Of a stretch of 64,000 nt of DNA, positions 44,053-55,463 are shown in pieces. Source of the DNA: Paracidovorax cattleyae (lineage in GTDB: Bacteria; Pseudomonadota; Gammaproteobacteria; Burkholderiales; Burkholderiaceae_C); assembly GCF_900104515.1 (NCBI RefSeq), contig NZ_FNJL01000019.1:47014-111013 (forward strand), given 5' to 3'. Below the pieces are notes generated by a model. It saw only the letters and a list, made by a program, of their open reading frames with translations. It made no database searches and had not been told where the DNA came from. Made by a program: the position numbers and the translations under genes. The first letter of the stretch is position 1. Each line of letters begins with the position of its first letter.

Positions 44053-45198
<1,146 letters not shown>

Positions 45199-45588
45199 GG
45201 TGACAGGTGGGGCGGCAAAGGCCCACATTGTCGCCACTTTGCGCGGCCGTGGGCCGTGGGAGGGCATGCCGACTGCGCCCCGCGCGAGGAGGGGGGCATT
45301 CGAGTGCGTGCGCGGGCACCGGAGGGAAAACCCTAAAATCGGGGGATGGCCGCCACCCGCGGCCTTTTGCTTTCGTTTTCCGTTTCCCGTTTTTCTTTCT
45401 TCTTTCCTTTCTTTTTCTTCCAGCCCCGGCCCCGCGCCCGGCCGCCCGCACTCCACCCCCGCGGCCGGCCTTGCAGCCCGCGCCACCCGCCACGCTCCGC
45501 TCCGGTCCGGCGGCCGCAAGAGAAAGCCCTGGCGCCGCCGCATGCGTGGCCGTGCCCGGGCCGCACCCGTGCTTTTCCGGACCACGCC
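45199..45588. promoter_or_regulatory. Divergent region with long polypyrimidine tract
   Basis: 390 bases between the protease and transporter genes, which are transcribed apart, so it must hold both promoters. From about 45363 to 45421 the + strand is almost all C and T, with no A and only a few G. The remainder is GC-rich. No clear ribosome site lies before ATG 45589. I see no additional gene. Confidence 0.4.
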
Positions 45589-46917
45589 ATGACTTCCTCT
45601 TCTGACGCTGCCGCGAGCGCCGACGCCGCGCAGCCCCACCGCCCGCTCACGCGCGGCGACTACAAGACCCTGGGCCTTTCCGCGCTGGGCGGCACGCTCG
45701 AGTTCTACGATTTCGTCATCTACGTGTTTTTCGCCACGGTGGTGAGCGGCCTGTTCTTCCCGGCCGACATGCCCGACTGGCTGCGCCAGTTGCAGACCTT
45801 CGGCATCTTCGCGGCGGGCTACCTGGCCCGGCCGATCGGCGGCATCGTGATCGCCCACTTCGGCGACAAGCTGGGCCGCAAGCGCATGTTCAGCCTGTCG
45901 ATCTTCCTGATGGCGGTGCCCACGCTGGTGATCGGCCTGCTGCCCACCTACGCGAGCATCGGCGTGGCGGCGCCGCTGCTGCTGCTGGCGATGCGCGTGC
46001 TGCAGGGCGCGGCCATCGGCGGCGAGATGCCCGGGGCCTGGGTGTTCGTGGCCGAGCACGTGCCGAAGAACCGCTACGGCCTGGGCGTGGGCACGCTGAC
46101 GGCCGGCATCACGGGCGGCATCCTGCTGGGCTCTCTGGTGGCGATCGCCATCAACCGCACGTACACGCCCGCCGAGGTGCAGGGCTTCGCGTGGCGCATT
46201 CCGTTCATCCTGGGCGGCGTGTTCGGCCTGGTGTCGGTGTACCTGCGCCGCTTCCTGCACGAGACGCCGGTGTTCCAGGAGTTGGCCGCGCGCCGCGCCG
46301 TGGCGCGCGAGCTGCCGCTCAAGACCATCTTCCGCGACCACAAGGGCGCGATGCTGCTGGTGGCGCTGATGACCTGGGTGCTCTCCACCGCGGTGGTGGT
46401 GGTGGTGCTGATCACGCCGTCGTACCTGCAGAAGGTGCACCACCTGCCCGCCACGCTGGCGCTGGAGGCCAATGCCGTGGCCACGCTCACGCTGACCATC
46501 GGCTGCGTGGTGGTGGGCTGGGCCACCGACCGCTTCGGCACCCGCGCGGTGATGCTGGTGGGCTGGGGCGGCCTGTTCCTGACCTCGTACCTGTTCTACC
46601 TGGGCCTGCCGGGCACGCCGGAGACGCTGGTGCGCAACTATGCGCTGGTGGGCTTTTTCGTGGGCTCGATCGCGCTGCTGCCCATCGTGGGCGTGCGCGC
46701 CTTCCCGCCGGAAGTGCGGTTCTCGGGCCTTTCGTTCTCGTACAACATGGCCTATGCGGTGTTCGGCGGCATCACGCCGGTGCTGCTGACGGTGTGGATG
46801 CAGCGCGACCCGATGGCGCCCGCGCACTATGTGGCGGCCATGGGGCTGCTGGGCTTCGTGCTGGGCTTCGTGCCGCTGGCCTCGCGCGGCTGGCAGCCGG
46901 TGGCTGCGCGGGCCTGA
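45589..46917 (+). CDS. MFS transporter, metabolite:H+ symporter (MHS) type
   Basis: 442 residues, twelve membrane segments. GGTLEFYDFVIYVFFATVV at the start and the loop FGDKLGRKRMF (the MFS A-motif) are typical of the MHS group (ProP, KgtP, ShiA relatives). MRVLQGAAIGGEMPGAWVF is the segment 4-5 signature. The substrate may be an organic acid or an osmolyte; sequence does not decide. ATG 45589 (MTSSSDAAAS) is chosen, since the upstream open frame runs through the polypyrimidine tract. Confidence 0.9.
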   Translation: MTSSSDAAASADAAQPHRPLTRGDYKTLGLSALGGTLEFYDFVIYVFFATVVSGLFFPADMPDWLRQLQTFGIFAAGYLARPIGGIVIAHFGDKLGRKRMFSLSIFLMAVPTLVIGLLPTYASIGVAAPLLLLAMRVLQGAAIGGEMPGAWVFVAEHVPKNRYGLGVGTLTAGITGGILLGSLVAIAINRTYTPAEVQGFAWRIPFILGGVFGLVSVYLRRFLHETPVFQELAARRAVARELPLKTIFRDHKGAMLLVALMTWVLSTAVVVVVLITPSYLQKVHHLPATLALEANAVATLTLTIGCVVVGWATDRFGTRAVMLVGWGGLFLTSYLFYLGLPGTPETLVRNYALVGFFVGSIALLPIVGVRAFPPEVRFSGLSFSYNMAYAVFGGITPVLLTVWMQRDPMAPAHYVAAMGLLGFVLGFVPLASRGWQPVAARA

Positions 46918-46937
46918 ACGGGCCTCTCTCGAAGCGA

Positions 46938-46961
46938 CGGGCATCCTGCGCCGGATGCCCG
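46938..46961. terminator. Bidirectional hairpin between MFS and cupin genes
   Basis: Stem CGGGCATCC, loop TGCGCC, GGATGCCCG between two convergent stop codons (46917 and 46970). Nine base pairs, no T-run. Position supports use as a shared terminator. Confidence 0.45.
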
Positions 46962-46969
46962 CGCCGCGT

Positions 46970-48214
46970 TCAGGCGGTGGCGGGCCGTTGCCCGGACATG
47001 GCCGCCTTCCATTCCTCCTGGATCAGCCGCTTGAACTCCAGGTATTCCCAGTCCGAGTCGGGCAGGAAGTGCTCGATGGTCTGCTTCTTCTCGTCGATGT
47101 AGTCGAAGTACTCGTAGTGGACGATGTTGTCGTCCGCGTAGCGGTAGCACTGGATGGTCGCGCAGAACTGGCCGCCTTCGCGGGGCGACGGGTTCTTCAA
47201 CTGGTGGATCTGGTAGTAGTCGGGCGTGAGGAAGGTCACCTCGCCCGCGTGCGCGATGGTGCTGCCCCAGGGCTGCTCGATGCCGGGGCTCAGCGCACTG
47301 AACCACGAGATCTGGATCTGCCCGTGCAGCACCTTGATGACGGCGCAGGCCTGGCCGTGGTTGTGAATGGGCGAGCCATTGCCCGCGGGCCAGATTTCCA
47401 GCACGTAGGGCTGGCCGGGCGAATCGCCCTGGTTGGCGTCCAGCGTGACGCGGAGGTAGCCGAAGCTCGGGTCTTTTTCCAGCAGCTTGGTGTGGCAGAG
47501 CGCGCCGGGCGTGACGATGGAGTACTGGATGGCCTGGGCGAACTCGGCGAAGTCCGGCGGCGAGAGGTTCATGCCCGGCCCGGCGACGTTGTCGTAGAGG
47601 CGCTGGCAGGCCAGGGGCAGGTCGCCCGCGACGCTGGCGCGGTTGGCGGCGATGCTTTCCATGGTCACCTCCGCGGGCGCGATGAGGTGGGGCGGCGGAT
47701 CGAGGTTCACGGGGATCTGGAGCGTGGCGAGCTGCACGCCGGTGGCGCCGCGCACGCTGACGTGGCGCAGTTGCCGGCACAGGGCGTCCATGCCGTTCGG
47801 GTCGTTCTTGTCCGGCCAGGTGAACTCATACAGCATCAGGGCGCGCAGCATTTCGCCCTTGCCGTACCGGATGCGGCGGTTGTTGCTGTCCAGGCTCAGC
47901 CAGTAGGGCTGGTGGGTGCCCGGCGGATCCAGGCGCAGGTCGGGGGCTTCGGCGTGCGCGATGGGGTGCCTCTTGCCGTGGCGCACGGCCCACAGGACGA
48001 TGCCGGCGCGGCCGATGGTGAGGCCGCAGGCGTTGCCGGTGGGGGTGAAGGGCATGTCCTGGTGCAGGATGATGTCCAGCGCCTCGGGCACGTCGGCCGG
48101 GAGCACGGAGACGGTGCCCTGGCCCTTGACGGGAAAGCTGGTGTGGGACGCGGTCTGGGCGGCCTGGTAGAGCCGGACGCGGTTCACGGACAAATGGCGG
48201 GATGTATGGGGCAT
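46970..48214 (-). CDS. Cysteine-dioxygenase-like cupin with an N-terminal beta domain
   Basis: 414 residues from ATG 48214. The C-terminal half is a cysteine dioxygenase type I cupin: His284 and His286 (PIHNHGQAC), His337 (YYQIHQLKN) as the iron ligands, and Cys290 where mammalian CDO has its crosslinking Cys93. The N-terminal 150 residues (up to PYWLSLDSNNRRIRYGKGEMLRALMLYEF) resemble the farnesoic-acid O-methyltransferase-like ligand-binding domain; that match is tentative. Typical bacterial CDO is about 200 residues, so this is a fusion. Substrate uncertain. No operon partner on this strand. Confidence 0.75.
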   Translation of the reverse strand: MPHTSRHLSVNRVRLYQAAQTASHTSFPVKGQGTVSVLPADVPEALDIILHQDMPFTPTGNACGLTIGRAGIVLWAVRHGKRHPIAHAEAPDLRLDPPGTHQPYWLSLDSNNRRIRYGKGEMLRALMLYEFTWPDKNDPNGMDALCRQLRHVSVRGATGVQLATLQIPVNLDPPPHLIAPAEVTMESIAANRASVAGDLPLACQRLYDNVAGPGMNLSPPDFAEFAQAIQYSIVTPGALCHTKLLEKDPSFGYLRVTLDANQGDSPGQPYVLEIWPAGNGSPIHNHGQACAVIKVLHGQIQISWFSALSPGIEQPWGSTIAHAGEVTFLTPDYYQIHQLKNPSPREGGQFCATIQCYRYADDNIVHYEYFDYIDEKKQTIEHFLPDSDWEYLEFKRLIQEEWKAAMSGQRPATA

Positions 48215-48449
48215 GGGGTGGCTTTCGGGATCGGAGAAATCGGGAGTGCCCGGACGGGCGGCGTTCAGCGCCCGCGGCGTGGTGTGGTGGCGGCGGTCAC
48301 ATGGGATCCCTCCTTCTCGTGTACCGGCGGCGGTGCATGCCGCGGGGCCGCGGGCCCGTGCCGGTCGTTCTGGTTGGCCGTTCTGGTGGTGTACGGCGGG
48401 GTCACGGGCGGCACCCCTCCCTGGTGCGCGCCCTGCCACAATGCCGTGC

Positions 48450-49256
48450 ATGACGGACTCAGTTGTACCCTCTCCCGCGGATGACCTGGCCCCCGGGGTT
48501 TCCCGGCAGGCGCTGCTCGCGGCCTTCGACGACCTGCTGCAGCCGGCCCGTTTCAAGGACTACGGCCCGAACGGCCTGCAGGTGGAGGGCCGCGAGCGCA
48601 TCCGCCGCATCGTGAGCGGCGTGACGGCGAGCCGCGCGCTGATCGATGCCGCCATCGCGGACGGGGCGGATGCGGTCTTCGTGCACCACGGCCTGTTCTG
48701 GCGCGGCCAGGACGGGCGGGTGACGGGCTGGATGAAGCAGCGCCTGCAGCGGCTGCTGGCCCACGACATCAATCTCTTCGCCTACCACCTGCCGCTGGAC
48801 GCGCACCCGGAGCTGGGCAACAACGCGCAGCTGGGCCGCGTGCTGGGCTTCGCGGCGGCCGACGTGCGCTTCGGTGAGCAGGACCTGGGCTTCTGCGCGC
48901 CGGCCGACATCGCGGACGCGGCCACGCTCGCCGCGCGCGTGGAGGCGGCGCTGGGCCGGCCGGTGACGCTGGTCGCGCCGGAGGACGCCGGGCCGGGCCG
49001 GCCGATCCGCCGCGTGGCCTGGTGCACGGGCGGCGCGCAGGGATACTTCGAGGGCGCGATCGCGGCGGGGGCCGATGCCTTCATCACGGGCGAGATCTCC
49101 GAGCCGCAGGCGCACCTGGCGCGGGAGACGGGCGTGGCCTTCCTCGCGGCGGGCCACCATGCGACCGAGCGCTACGGCGCGCCCGCGGCGGCCGCGCACG
49201 TGGCGGTGGCGCTGGGCATCGAACAACGGTTCATCGAGATCGACAACCCGGCATAA
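48450..49256 (+). CDS. Nif3-like dinuclear metal-center hexameric protein
   Basis: 268 residues, the NIF3/YbgI family. Metal-binding motifs VFVHHGLFW near the middle and AAGHHATERYGAPA near the C-terminus are intact, and DYGPNGLQVEG is the N-terminal signature. Often annotated as a GTP cyclohydrolase 1 type 2 homologue; the real function is not established. ATG 48450 is used; an in-frame ATG three codons upstream is also possible. Confidence 0.9.
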   Translation: MTDSVVPSPADDLAPGVSRQALLAAFDDLLQPARFKDYGPNGLQVEGRERIRRIVSGVTASRALIDAAIADGADAVFVHHGLFWRGQDGRVTGWMKQRLQRLLAHDINLFAYHLPLDAHPELGNNAQLGRVLGFAAADVRFGEQDLGFCAPADIADAATLAARVEAALGRPVTLVAPEDAGPGRPIRRVAWCTGGAQGYFEGAIAAGADAFITGEISEPQAHLARETGVAFLAAGHHATERYGAPAAAAHVAVALGIEQRFIEIDNPA

Positions 49257-49377
49257 ATCTGCGTTGTCGCCGCTCCTGGCCGCGCCGGCCGGAAGACGCG
49301 TTGAGCAGGGCTTCGTCACCGGTGTTGAAGGCCCGTGGGGCGCGCTTGGAGGGCGTGGCGTGGCCGCATGCGGATGT

Positions 49378-49439
49378 TTCGGACCATCGCAACGGCATTC
49401 GCGCAGACACTGCCGGGCAGCGGTGTGGGGTCGCATCAT
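49378..49439 (+). promoter_or_regulatory. PIP box with correctly spaced -10 element (HrpX-type promoter)
   Basis: TTCGG at 49378-49382, exactly 15 bases, then TTCGC at 49398-49402: a perfect match to the plant-inducible promoter consensus TTCGB-N15-TTCGB. CATCAT at 49434-49439 fits the associated -10 consensus YANNNT and begins 31 bases after the box, within the 30-32 base spacing reported for functional sites. The downstream ATG is at 49469. In Acidovorax, Xanthomonas and Ralstonia, HrpX/HrpB activates type III secretion genes from such boxes. Confidence 0.8.
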
Positions 49440-49468
49440 CGTGCGCAGAAGATTTCTTGCCCGAGTTC

Positions 49469-51277
49469 ATGATCAACCCCACAGCCGGCATCCGTTCGGG
49501 CCGCCAAGCCCTCTCTTCTGCGCACCTGTCAGATTCTTCGCATGGAACGTCCAGGGCGGATCGGTCCCGGTCCCCGACCGGAACGACGAGAGCGCACGGC
49601 CCGTCATCGCACGGAGCCCTGGGAGACGACGGTATCCGGGCGAGATCACAGCCTCATGCCATTGTGCGGGAAGGGAGCATCCGCCTGCGAAGCCGTGCCA
49701 TTGCACCGCAAAGTCCCCGTCCCGCACACGCGCAGCCGGGAGCCGAGGCAGCGGGGCACAGGAGGGCGCCCGACAGTGCATTGAATGATTTTCTGTCGGG
49801 CATGAGCGAAGATGACAGAGCGCTGTTTGTCGTGGGTGGGGGCACTGCCGCCCTGACCTATCTTTCCACCGCAAATCTCGACAGCATGTTCACCCATGTG
49901 GTGGTGATCGGGGATCTGGGTTATTGGAACAGGGTCGGGCACCGGCTCGCGCAGCCGCATCACATCCTGGCGTTGCCGCATGAGGAAAGCGCAGGATTTA
50001 TCGATCCCGGCCGGCATGATGCCCTCAACAACCTGCTGCCGCATGACGACCGTTCGGCCTATGTGCATTCCCGTGACTATCAGGCCCGGCTGGCGAAACT
50101 CGGCGAATACACCGGCGACATGCTGCGAAGCCAGGGCAGGAAAGTGTTTTTCACCGGCGGAATTTCTGTCGAGAAAATATCGAAGGAGCAGGGCACGGGC
50201 TACCGCATCGCCACGACCGGACCGGGACCCTCCGTGCTGGGGCACAAGGTAGTGATCGCAACGGGGGCTGCCCCTGCGAGACGGTTGGCGGACCATTTGC
50301 TGCCGGAAGGATCGGCAGCGCAGCTGCCCCAGATACTCGGCTACGACGACGTTCTGACGCCCGGGATGGCGGAGCGCATTCAGGGCAAGAGCGTCATGGT
50401 GTATGGCGGGGGGCCGACGGCAGCATGGGCCATGGAGGTCGCAAAGCAACATGCCGGATCTTCCACGTGGGTGGCGAGAAACGGCTTCGGGGTGGCTGAG
50501 GCGGCCGGGCCCCGCGTCGGGGCCATCATCGAAGGCAGCCGCGATTGCCAGATCCAGGGCGAAATCGACGCGATACGGTGCCTGGACTCAGGCGATGCGC
50601 CGGGTGGGCAAAGGCTTCGCGTCGATGTGTCGGGCAAGGCGCAAGGAGAGGCCTCGGAGAAGAGATCGCTGGATGTGGACTACCTGGTGAATTCCACCGG
50701 CCAGGATGCCTATGCCGCCGGCGGACTCCACGACATCCTGTCGGATGCCATCAAAGAGGATCTTCGGCCGATTCCCGACCGCAACCGGGTTTCCGGTGTA
50801 CCGGAAACCATGCTGGGGTTCGGCACCCGTTCAGGCGATTTGCAGATCATCGGTGCCGCAGCCGCGTCGTACCAGGATGCCGGACGTGGCTTGAAGCCGG
50901 GCCGCCTGGCCAGCGAGACCTTGCCCAGAAGCGGGAAGATCGGCATCACGATCGGTGGGGTCGTGGCCTCGGTGGCAGCTCTCACCGATTACATGCCGAT
51001 GCGGCAGGATCCGGCGACGGGTGCGCTGAGGGTGACCGGACTGAATCTGCATGTGATGAATGCGACCCAATTGGCGGTCTATCTCACGGGAGCCTACCCA
51101 GCCGCTTCGGCGGAAAGGATCAACACCACAGTGGAGGAGTATTTGCAGGCACGCTCCCACACGGAATTCGGGCTGTCGGACGCGGAACTGGAAGCGTTCA
51201 TGGCATCGTGCCTCGGTCCGCTGCCACGCATCCAGGGAATCGCTGCGGGGGTCGAGCCTCGGGCTCCGACGGCATGA
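49469..51277 (+). CDS. FAD/NAD(P)-binding protein, candidate type III effector
   Basis: 602 residues from ATG 49469, 30 bases after the -10 element of a PIP-box promoter. Residues 1-110 are low-complexity, Ser/Arg/His-rich: 11 Ser and only two acidic residues in the first 50, none in the first 12, as type III secretion signals look. Residues about 115-560 are a two-nucleotide-site oxidoreductase: GGG at 123-125 (FVVGGGTAAL), ATGAAPAR at 264-271 and GGG at 313-315 (VMVYGGGPTAA), in the style of FAD-dependent N-hydroxylating or FAD-NAD(P)-binding (PF13454-like) enzymes. GC content is visibly lower than in neighbours. I do not recognise a named effector; secretion is inferred. Confidence 0.78.
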   Translation: MINPTAGIRSGRQALSSAHLSDSSHGTSRADRSRSPTGTTRAHGPSSHGALGDDGIRARSQPHAIVREGSIRLRSRAIAPQSPRPAHAQPGAEAAGHRRAPDSALNDFLSGMSEDDRALFVVGGGTAALTYLSTANLDSMFTHVVVIGDLGYWNRVGHRLAQPHHILALPHEESAGFIDPGRHDALNNLLPHDDRSAYVHSRDYQARLAKLGEYTGDMLRSQGRKVFFTGGISVEKISKEQGTGYRIATTGPGPSVLGHKVVIATGAAPARRLADHLLPEGSAAQLPQILGYDDVLTPGMAERIQGKSVMVYGGGPTAAWAMEVAKQHAGSSTWVARNGFGVAEAAGPRVGAIIEGSRDCQIQGEIDAIRCLDSGDAPGGQRLRVDVSGKAQGEASEKRSLDVDYLVNSTGQDAYAAGGLHDILSDAIKEDLRPIPDRNRVSGVPETMLGFGTRSGDLQIIGAAAASYQDAGRGLKPGRLASETLPRSGKIGITIGGVVASVAALTDYMPMRQDPATGALRVTGLNLHVMNATQLAVYLTGAYPAASAERINTTVEEYLQARSHTEFGLSDAELEAFMASCLGPLPRIQGIAAGVEPRAPTA

Positions 51278-51301
51278 CAGCGGCGCGCTGAGAGCGGCTG
51301 G

Positions 51302-51345
51302 CACGACCCGGCGAGCGGTTCTGGCGAGGCACCAGAAGGGTCGTG
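51302..51345. terminator. Compound hairpin between convergent genes
   Basis: CACGACCC at 51302-51309 pairs with GGGTCGTG at 51338-51345, and inside it TTCTGG (51319-51324) pairs with CCAGAA (51332-51337). It lies between the stop codons of the candidate effector gene and the VWA gene and probably terminates both. Confidence 0.5.
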
Positions 51346-51354
51346 TTGGCTGCT

Positions 51355-52422
51355 CTAAAGCACCCGCCCGAACCACCACAGCGACAGCAGGCCCGCCAGT
51401 ACCAGCAGGGCCGCGCCCGCGAGCGCGAGCAGGGCGGAGATTTCGGTTTCCTTCTTCTCCACGGTGAGGCGGGAGCTGAGGGTTTCGTACACCTTCTTCA
51501 GGTCGGCCGCAGTGGCCGCGTGGAAGTATTCGGCGTTGGTGCGCTGCGCCACGGCCTTGAGGGTGTCTTCGTCCAGGCGCACGCGCATGGACCAGCCCTC
51601 GAAGCCGATGGTCTCGCCGGCCACGGTGCCCACGCCCACGGTATAGACGCGCACGCCGCGGTCGGCGGCCCATTGCGCGGCCTCCATCGGATCGACGCCG
51701 GTGGTGCGCTGGCCGTCGGTGAGCATGATGATGGCCGCCGAGGTGTAGGAGCCCGGTGCCACGGGCGCGGGCCGGTCGGCGCCCTTGCCGTTGCTGCCGC
51801 GGTGCGGCGGGCGGCCGACCTCGTCCATGGACTGCGGGCGCAGCATGGCCTGCCGGCCGCCGAGCGCGGAGACATCGATGCCGGTGTCGGGGAACAGGGT
51901 GGCGAGCGACAGCAGGATGCCGTTGCCCGTGGCCGTGCCGCGCTGCAGCTGGAAGCTGTCGATGGCCTTGACGAGGTCTTCGTGGTTCTGCGTGGGCAAC
52001 TGGGCGAGCTGGGCGCTGCCCGCGAAGGCCACGATGCCCACGCGCACGTGGCGCGGCAGCTCGGCGATGAAGGCCTTGGCGGCGTCCTGGGCGGCGGTGA
52101 GGCGGTCGGGGTGCACGTCGGCGGCGCGCATGCTGCCGGACACGTCCATGGCCAGCATGATGGTCTGCTGCTGCGAGGGCAGGGTGAGCACCGCCAGCGG
52201 CCGCGCGGCCGCGACCAGCAGCGCCGCGAGGCCGAGCAGGAAGAGCAGCGGCGGCACATGGCGCCGCCAGCGGGCGCGCGCGCCCTGGGCTTCGCGCGCC
52301 AGGGCCAGGGCAGGGTAGTGCAGCACGGCGGACCGGCGCCGGCGGAGCAGCCAAAGGTAGAGCATTACCAGCACGGGCAGCGCGAGCAGCAGCCAGAGAA
52401 GGTCGGGCCAGAGAAAGACCAT
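51355..52422 (-). CDS. VWA-domain membrane protein (BatA-like)
   Basis: 355 residues. Two N-terminal membrane segments, a von Willebrand A domain with MIDAS motif (LAMDVSGSM, later IMLTDGQRTTG), and a C-terminal membrane helix ending near the stop. This matches BatA/aerotolerance-type proteins that work with MoxR ATPases. It is the last of a MoxR-DUF58-VWA set on this strand. A second VWA gene (BatB) and BatD, frequent partners, are not present here. Confidence 0.88.
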   Translation of the reverse strand: MVFLWPDLLWLLLALPVLVMLYLWLLRRRRSAVLHYPALALAREAQGARARWRRHVPPLLFLLGLAALLVAAARPLAVLTLPSQQQTIMLAMDVSGSMRAADVHPDRLTAAQDAAKAFIAELPRHVRVGIVAFAGSAQLAQLPTQNHEDLVKAIDSFQLQRGTATGNGILLSLATLFPDTGIDVSALGGRQAMLRPQSMDEVGRPPHRGSNGKGADRPAPVAPGSYTSAAIIMLTDGQRTTGVDPMEAAQWAADRGVRVYTVGVGTVAGETIGFEGWSMRVRLDEDTLKAVAQRTNAEYFHAATAADLKKVYETLSSRLTVEKKETEISALLALAGAALLVLAGLLSLWWFGRVL

Positions 52423-52467
52423 GGGCGGCTCCTTCCTTGTCGTTCGTTCGGCCGGCGCGTCCGGCGC

Positions 52468-53425
52468 TCAGGCGCGCACGCGCCGGCGGGCCCGCACGGG
52501 CTGGCCGCGCAGTTCCATGAAGCGCACCAGCGCGTCGAGCAGGTCGTCGTCGGTGGCGAGTTCGAGCGTGTCCGCGCCCGCGCGCGCCAGGGCCGAGCGC
52601 AGCGCGGTTTCGCGCTCGGCGGCGAGGCGGGCGAAGCGCTGGCGGAAGGCGCGGTCGCGCGTGTCCACCGTCAGATGTTCGCCGGTCTCGGGATCGCGCA
52701 GGTGCAGCACGCCCACGTCGGGCAGCGCCATCTCCAGCGGATCGAGCAGCCGCACGGCGACCACGTCGTGGCGCTGCGCGAGCTGCGCGAGGGGCTTCTC
52801 CCAGCCGGGGGCCGAGAGAAAGTCGGATACGACGAACACCGTCGAGCGCCGCCGGAGCACGGGCGCGGCCGAATCCAGCAGCCGGTGCAGCTCGGTGGTG
52901 CCGGGCGGCGCGGACCCGGGCGGGCCCGCGGGCGCCAGCGCGTCGATGAGGCGCAGCACATGGGTGCGGCCGGTACGCGGCGGCAGCACGGTGGCAGGGG
53001 CGCCATGGCCGAAGAGCATCGCGCCCACGCGGTTGCCGTGGCGCGTGAGCAGCCGCGCGAGCACGGCGGCGAAGCCGGTGAGCCGGTCGCGCTTGGTCTG
53101 CCCCGGCGGCCCGAAATCCACCGAGGGGCTGAGGTCGAGCAGGAACCAGGCGGCCATCTCGCGGTCTTCGGAGAAGACGCGCACATGGGGCGTGCCGAGC
53201 CGCGCGGTGACGTTCCAGTCGATGTGGCGCACGTCGTCGTGCGCCTGGTATTCGCGCAGGTCCGCCAGGTCCACGCCCGCGCCGCGCAGCAGCGTTCGGT
53301 AATCGCCCTGCAGCAGGCCGTCGAGGCGGCGCAGCACGGTCCATTCGAGCCGGCGCAGCAGGCGGTCCGCAGCGCCCGTGGCCAGGCCGGCGGCGGGCAG
53401 CGGCGCCGTGCGCACTGCCGCGGCG

Positions 53426-53448
<23 letters not shown>
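52468..53448 (-). CDS. DUF58 domain protein
   Basis: 326 residues. The DUF58 signature is clear: LLQGDYRTLLRGAGVDLADLREYQAHDDVRHIDWNVTARLGTPHVRVFSEDREM. The fold is VWA-like and cytoplasmic. It starts at ATG 53448 and overlaps the moxR end by 23 bases, the usual coupling. Its role with MoxR, probably chaperone-like, is not defined. Confidence 0.9.
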
Positions 53449-54475
<1,027 letters not shown>

Positions 54476-54494
54476 GGAGGCTCCTGGCGAAAGG

Positions 54495-55463
54495 TCAGAA
54501 CGGCGGCGAGCCCGCGGCCTCGGCCGCGTTCTCGATGGGCACGGCGAATCCGATGCCGATGAAGGTGCGCGCGGGCGTGGGGTTGAGGATGGCGGTGACG
54601 ATGCCCACGACCTCGCCGTCGAGCGTGACGAGGGGGCCGCCGGAATTGCCGGGGTTGGCGGCGGCGTCGAACTGGATGAGGTTGCGCATCTCCTGCTTGC
54701 CCTGGGGCGAATCGAATTCGCGCTGCAGGCCCGAGATGACGCCGGCCGAGACCGAGGGCCCGATGCCGAAGGGAAAGCCGATGGCGACCACGCCGTCGCC
54801 GGGTTTGAGGCCCTGCGTGGAGCGCAGCGGCGCGGCCTGCAGGTCGTCCGGCACGCGGTGCGCCTGCAGCACGGCGAGGTCGTTCGCGGGCTGGGCGCCG
54901 GTCAGGGAGGCGTCGCTTTCGGAGCCGTCGGCGAAGGTGACCTGGATGCGCGACGCGCCCCGCACCACGTGCAGGTTGGTGAGGATCACGCCCTTGTCCA
55001 CGATCACGATGCCGGTGCCCACGCCGCGCTCTTCCTCCTGCACCTTGCCCTTGCCTTTCTTCGTGTGGGCGAAGCCGGTGACGCGCACCACCGACGGGGC
55101 CACGGCCTCGGCGGCGCGCGCGGCGGCCGAGGGCAGGGGCTGGGTCGAGAGGGTATGCAGAACGGCCGCGTCGATGTCCTGCTGGGTGATGCGCGGCGCC
55201 GGCGGCGGCATGCGCCAGGCCAGCCAGCCGAAACCGGCGGCGACGAGCACGGCCGCCAGCGCGCCGCCGAGCCTGCGCCGCGGGGGGCGCGCGGGCGACG
55301 GGGCGGCGGCGCCTGCAGGTCCGGCGGCGCCCGGGGCCGCGGCCGGGGGAACGGCCGGAGTCCCGGCCGGGGGCGGGCCCTCGGGCCCTGCCGGGAACGG
55401 GTGTGGCGCGGTGGCCGCGGCTGGCGCGCGGCGGGAGCTGCTGTAGCGGGCGGGCCTGGGCAT
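54495..55463 (-). CDS. HtrA-like trypsin-type serine protease, no PDZ domain
   Basis: 322 residues from ATG 55463. A Pro/Ala-rich N-terminal 60 residues precede one membrane helix (LAAVLVAAGFGWLAW), then an S1C protease domain: His in LTNLHVVRGA, Asp in PANDLAVLQ, Ser in NPGNSGGPLVT. No PDZ domain follows; the protein ends shortly after the protease fold. It is probably inner-membrane anchored with a periplasmic active site. It lies 19 bases upstream of moxR on the same strand, so it may belong to that unit. Confidence 0.86.
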   Translation of the reverse strand: MPRPARYSSSRRAPAAATAPHPFPAGPEGPPPAGTPAVPPAAAPGAAGPAGAAAPSPARPPRRRLGGALAAVLVAAGFGWLAWRMPPPAPRITQQDIDAAVLHTLSTQPLPSAAARAAEAVAPSVVRVTGFAHTKKGKGKVQEEERGVGTGIVIVDKGVILTNLHVVRGASRIQVTFADGSESDASLTGAQPANDLAVLQAHRVPDDLQAAPLRSTQGLKPGDGVVAIGFPFGIGPSVSAGVISGLQREFDSPQGKQEMRNLIQFDAAANPGNSGGPLVTLDGEVVGIVTAILNPTPARTFIGIGFAVPIENAAEAAGSPPF

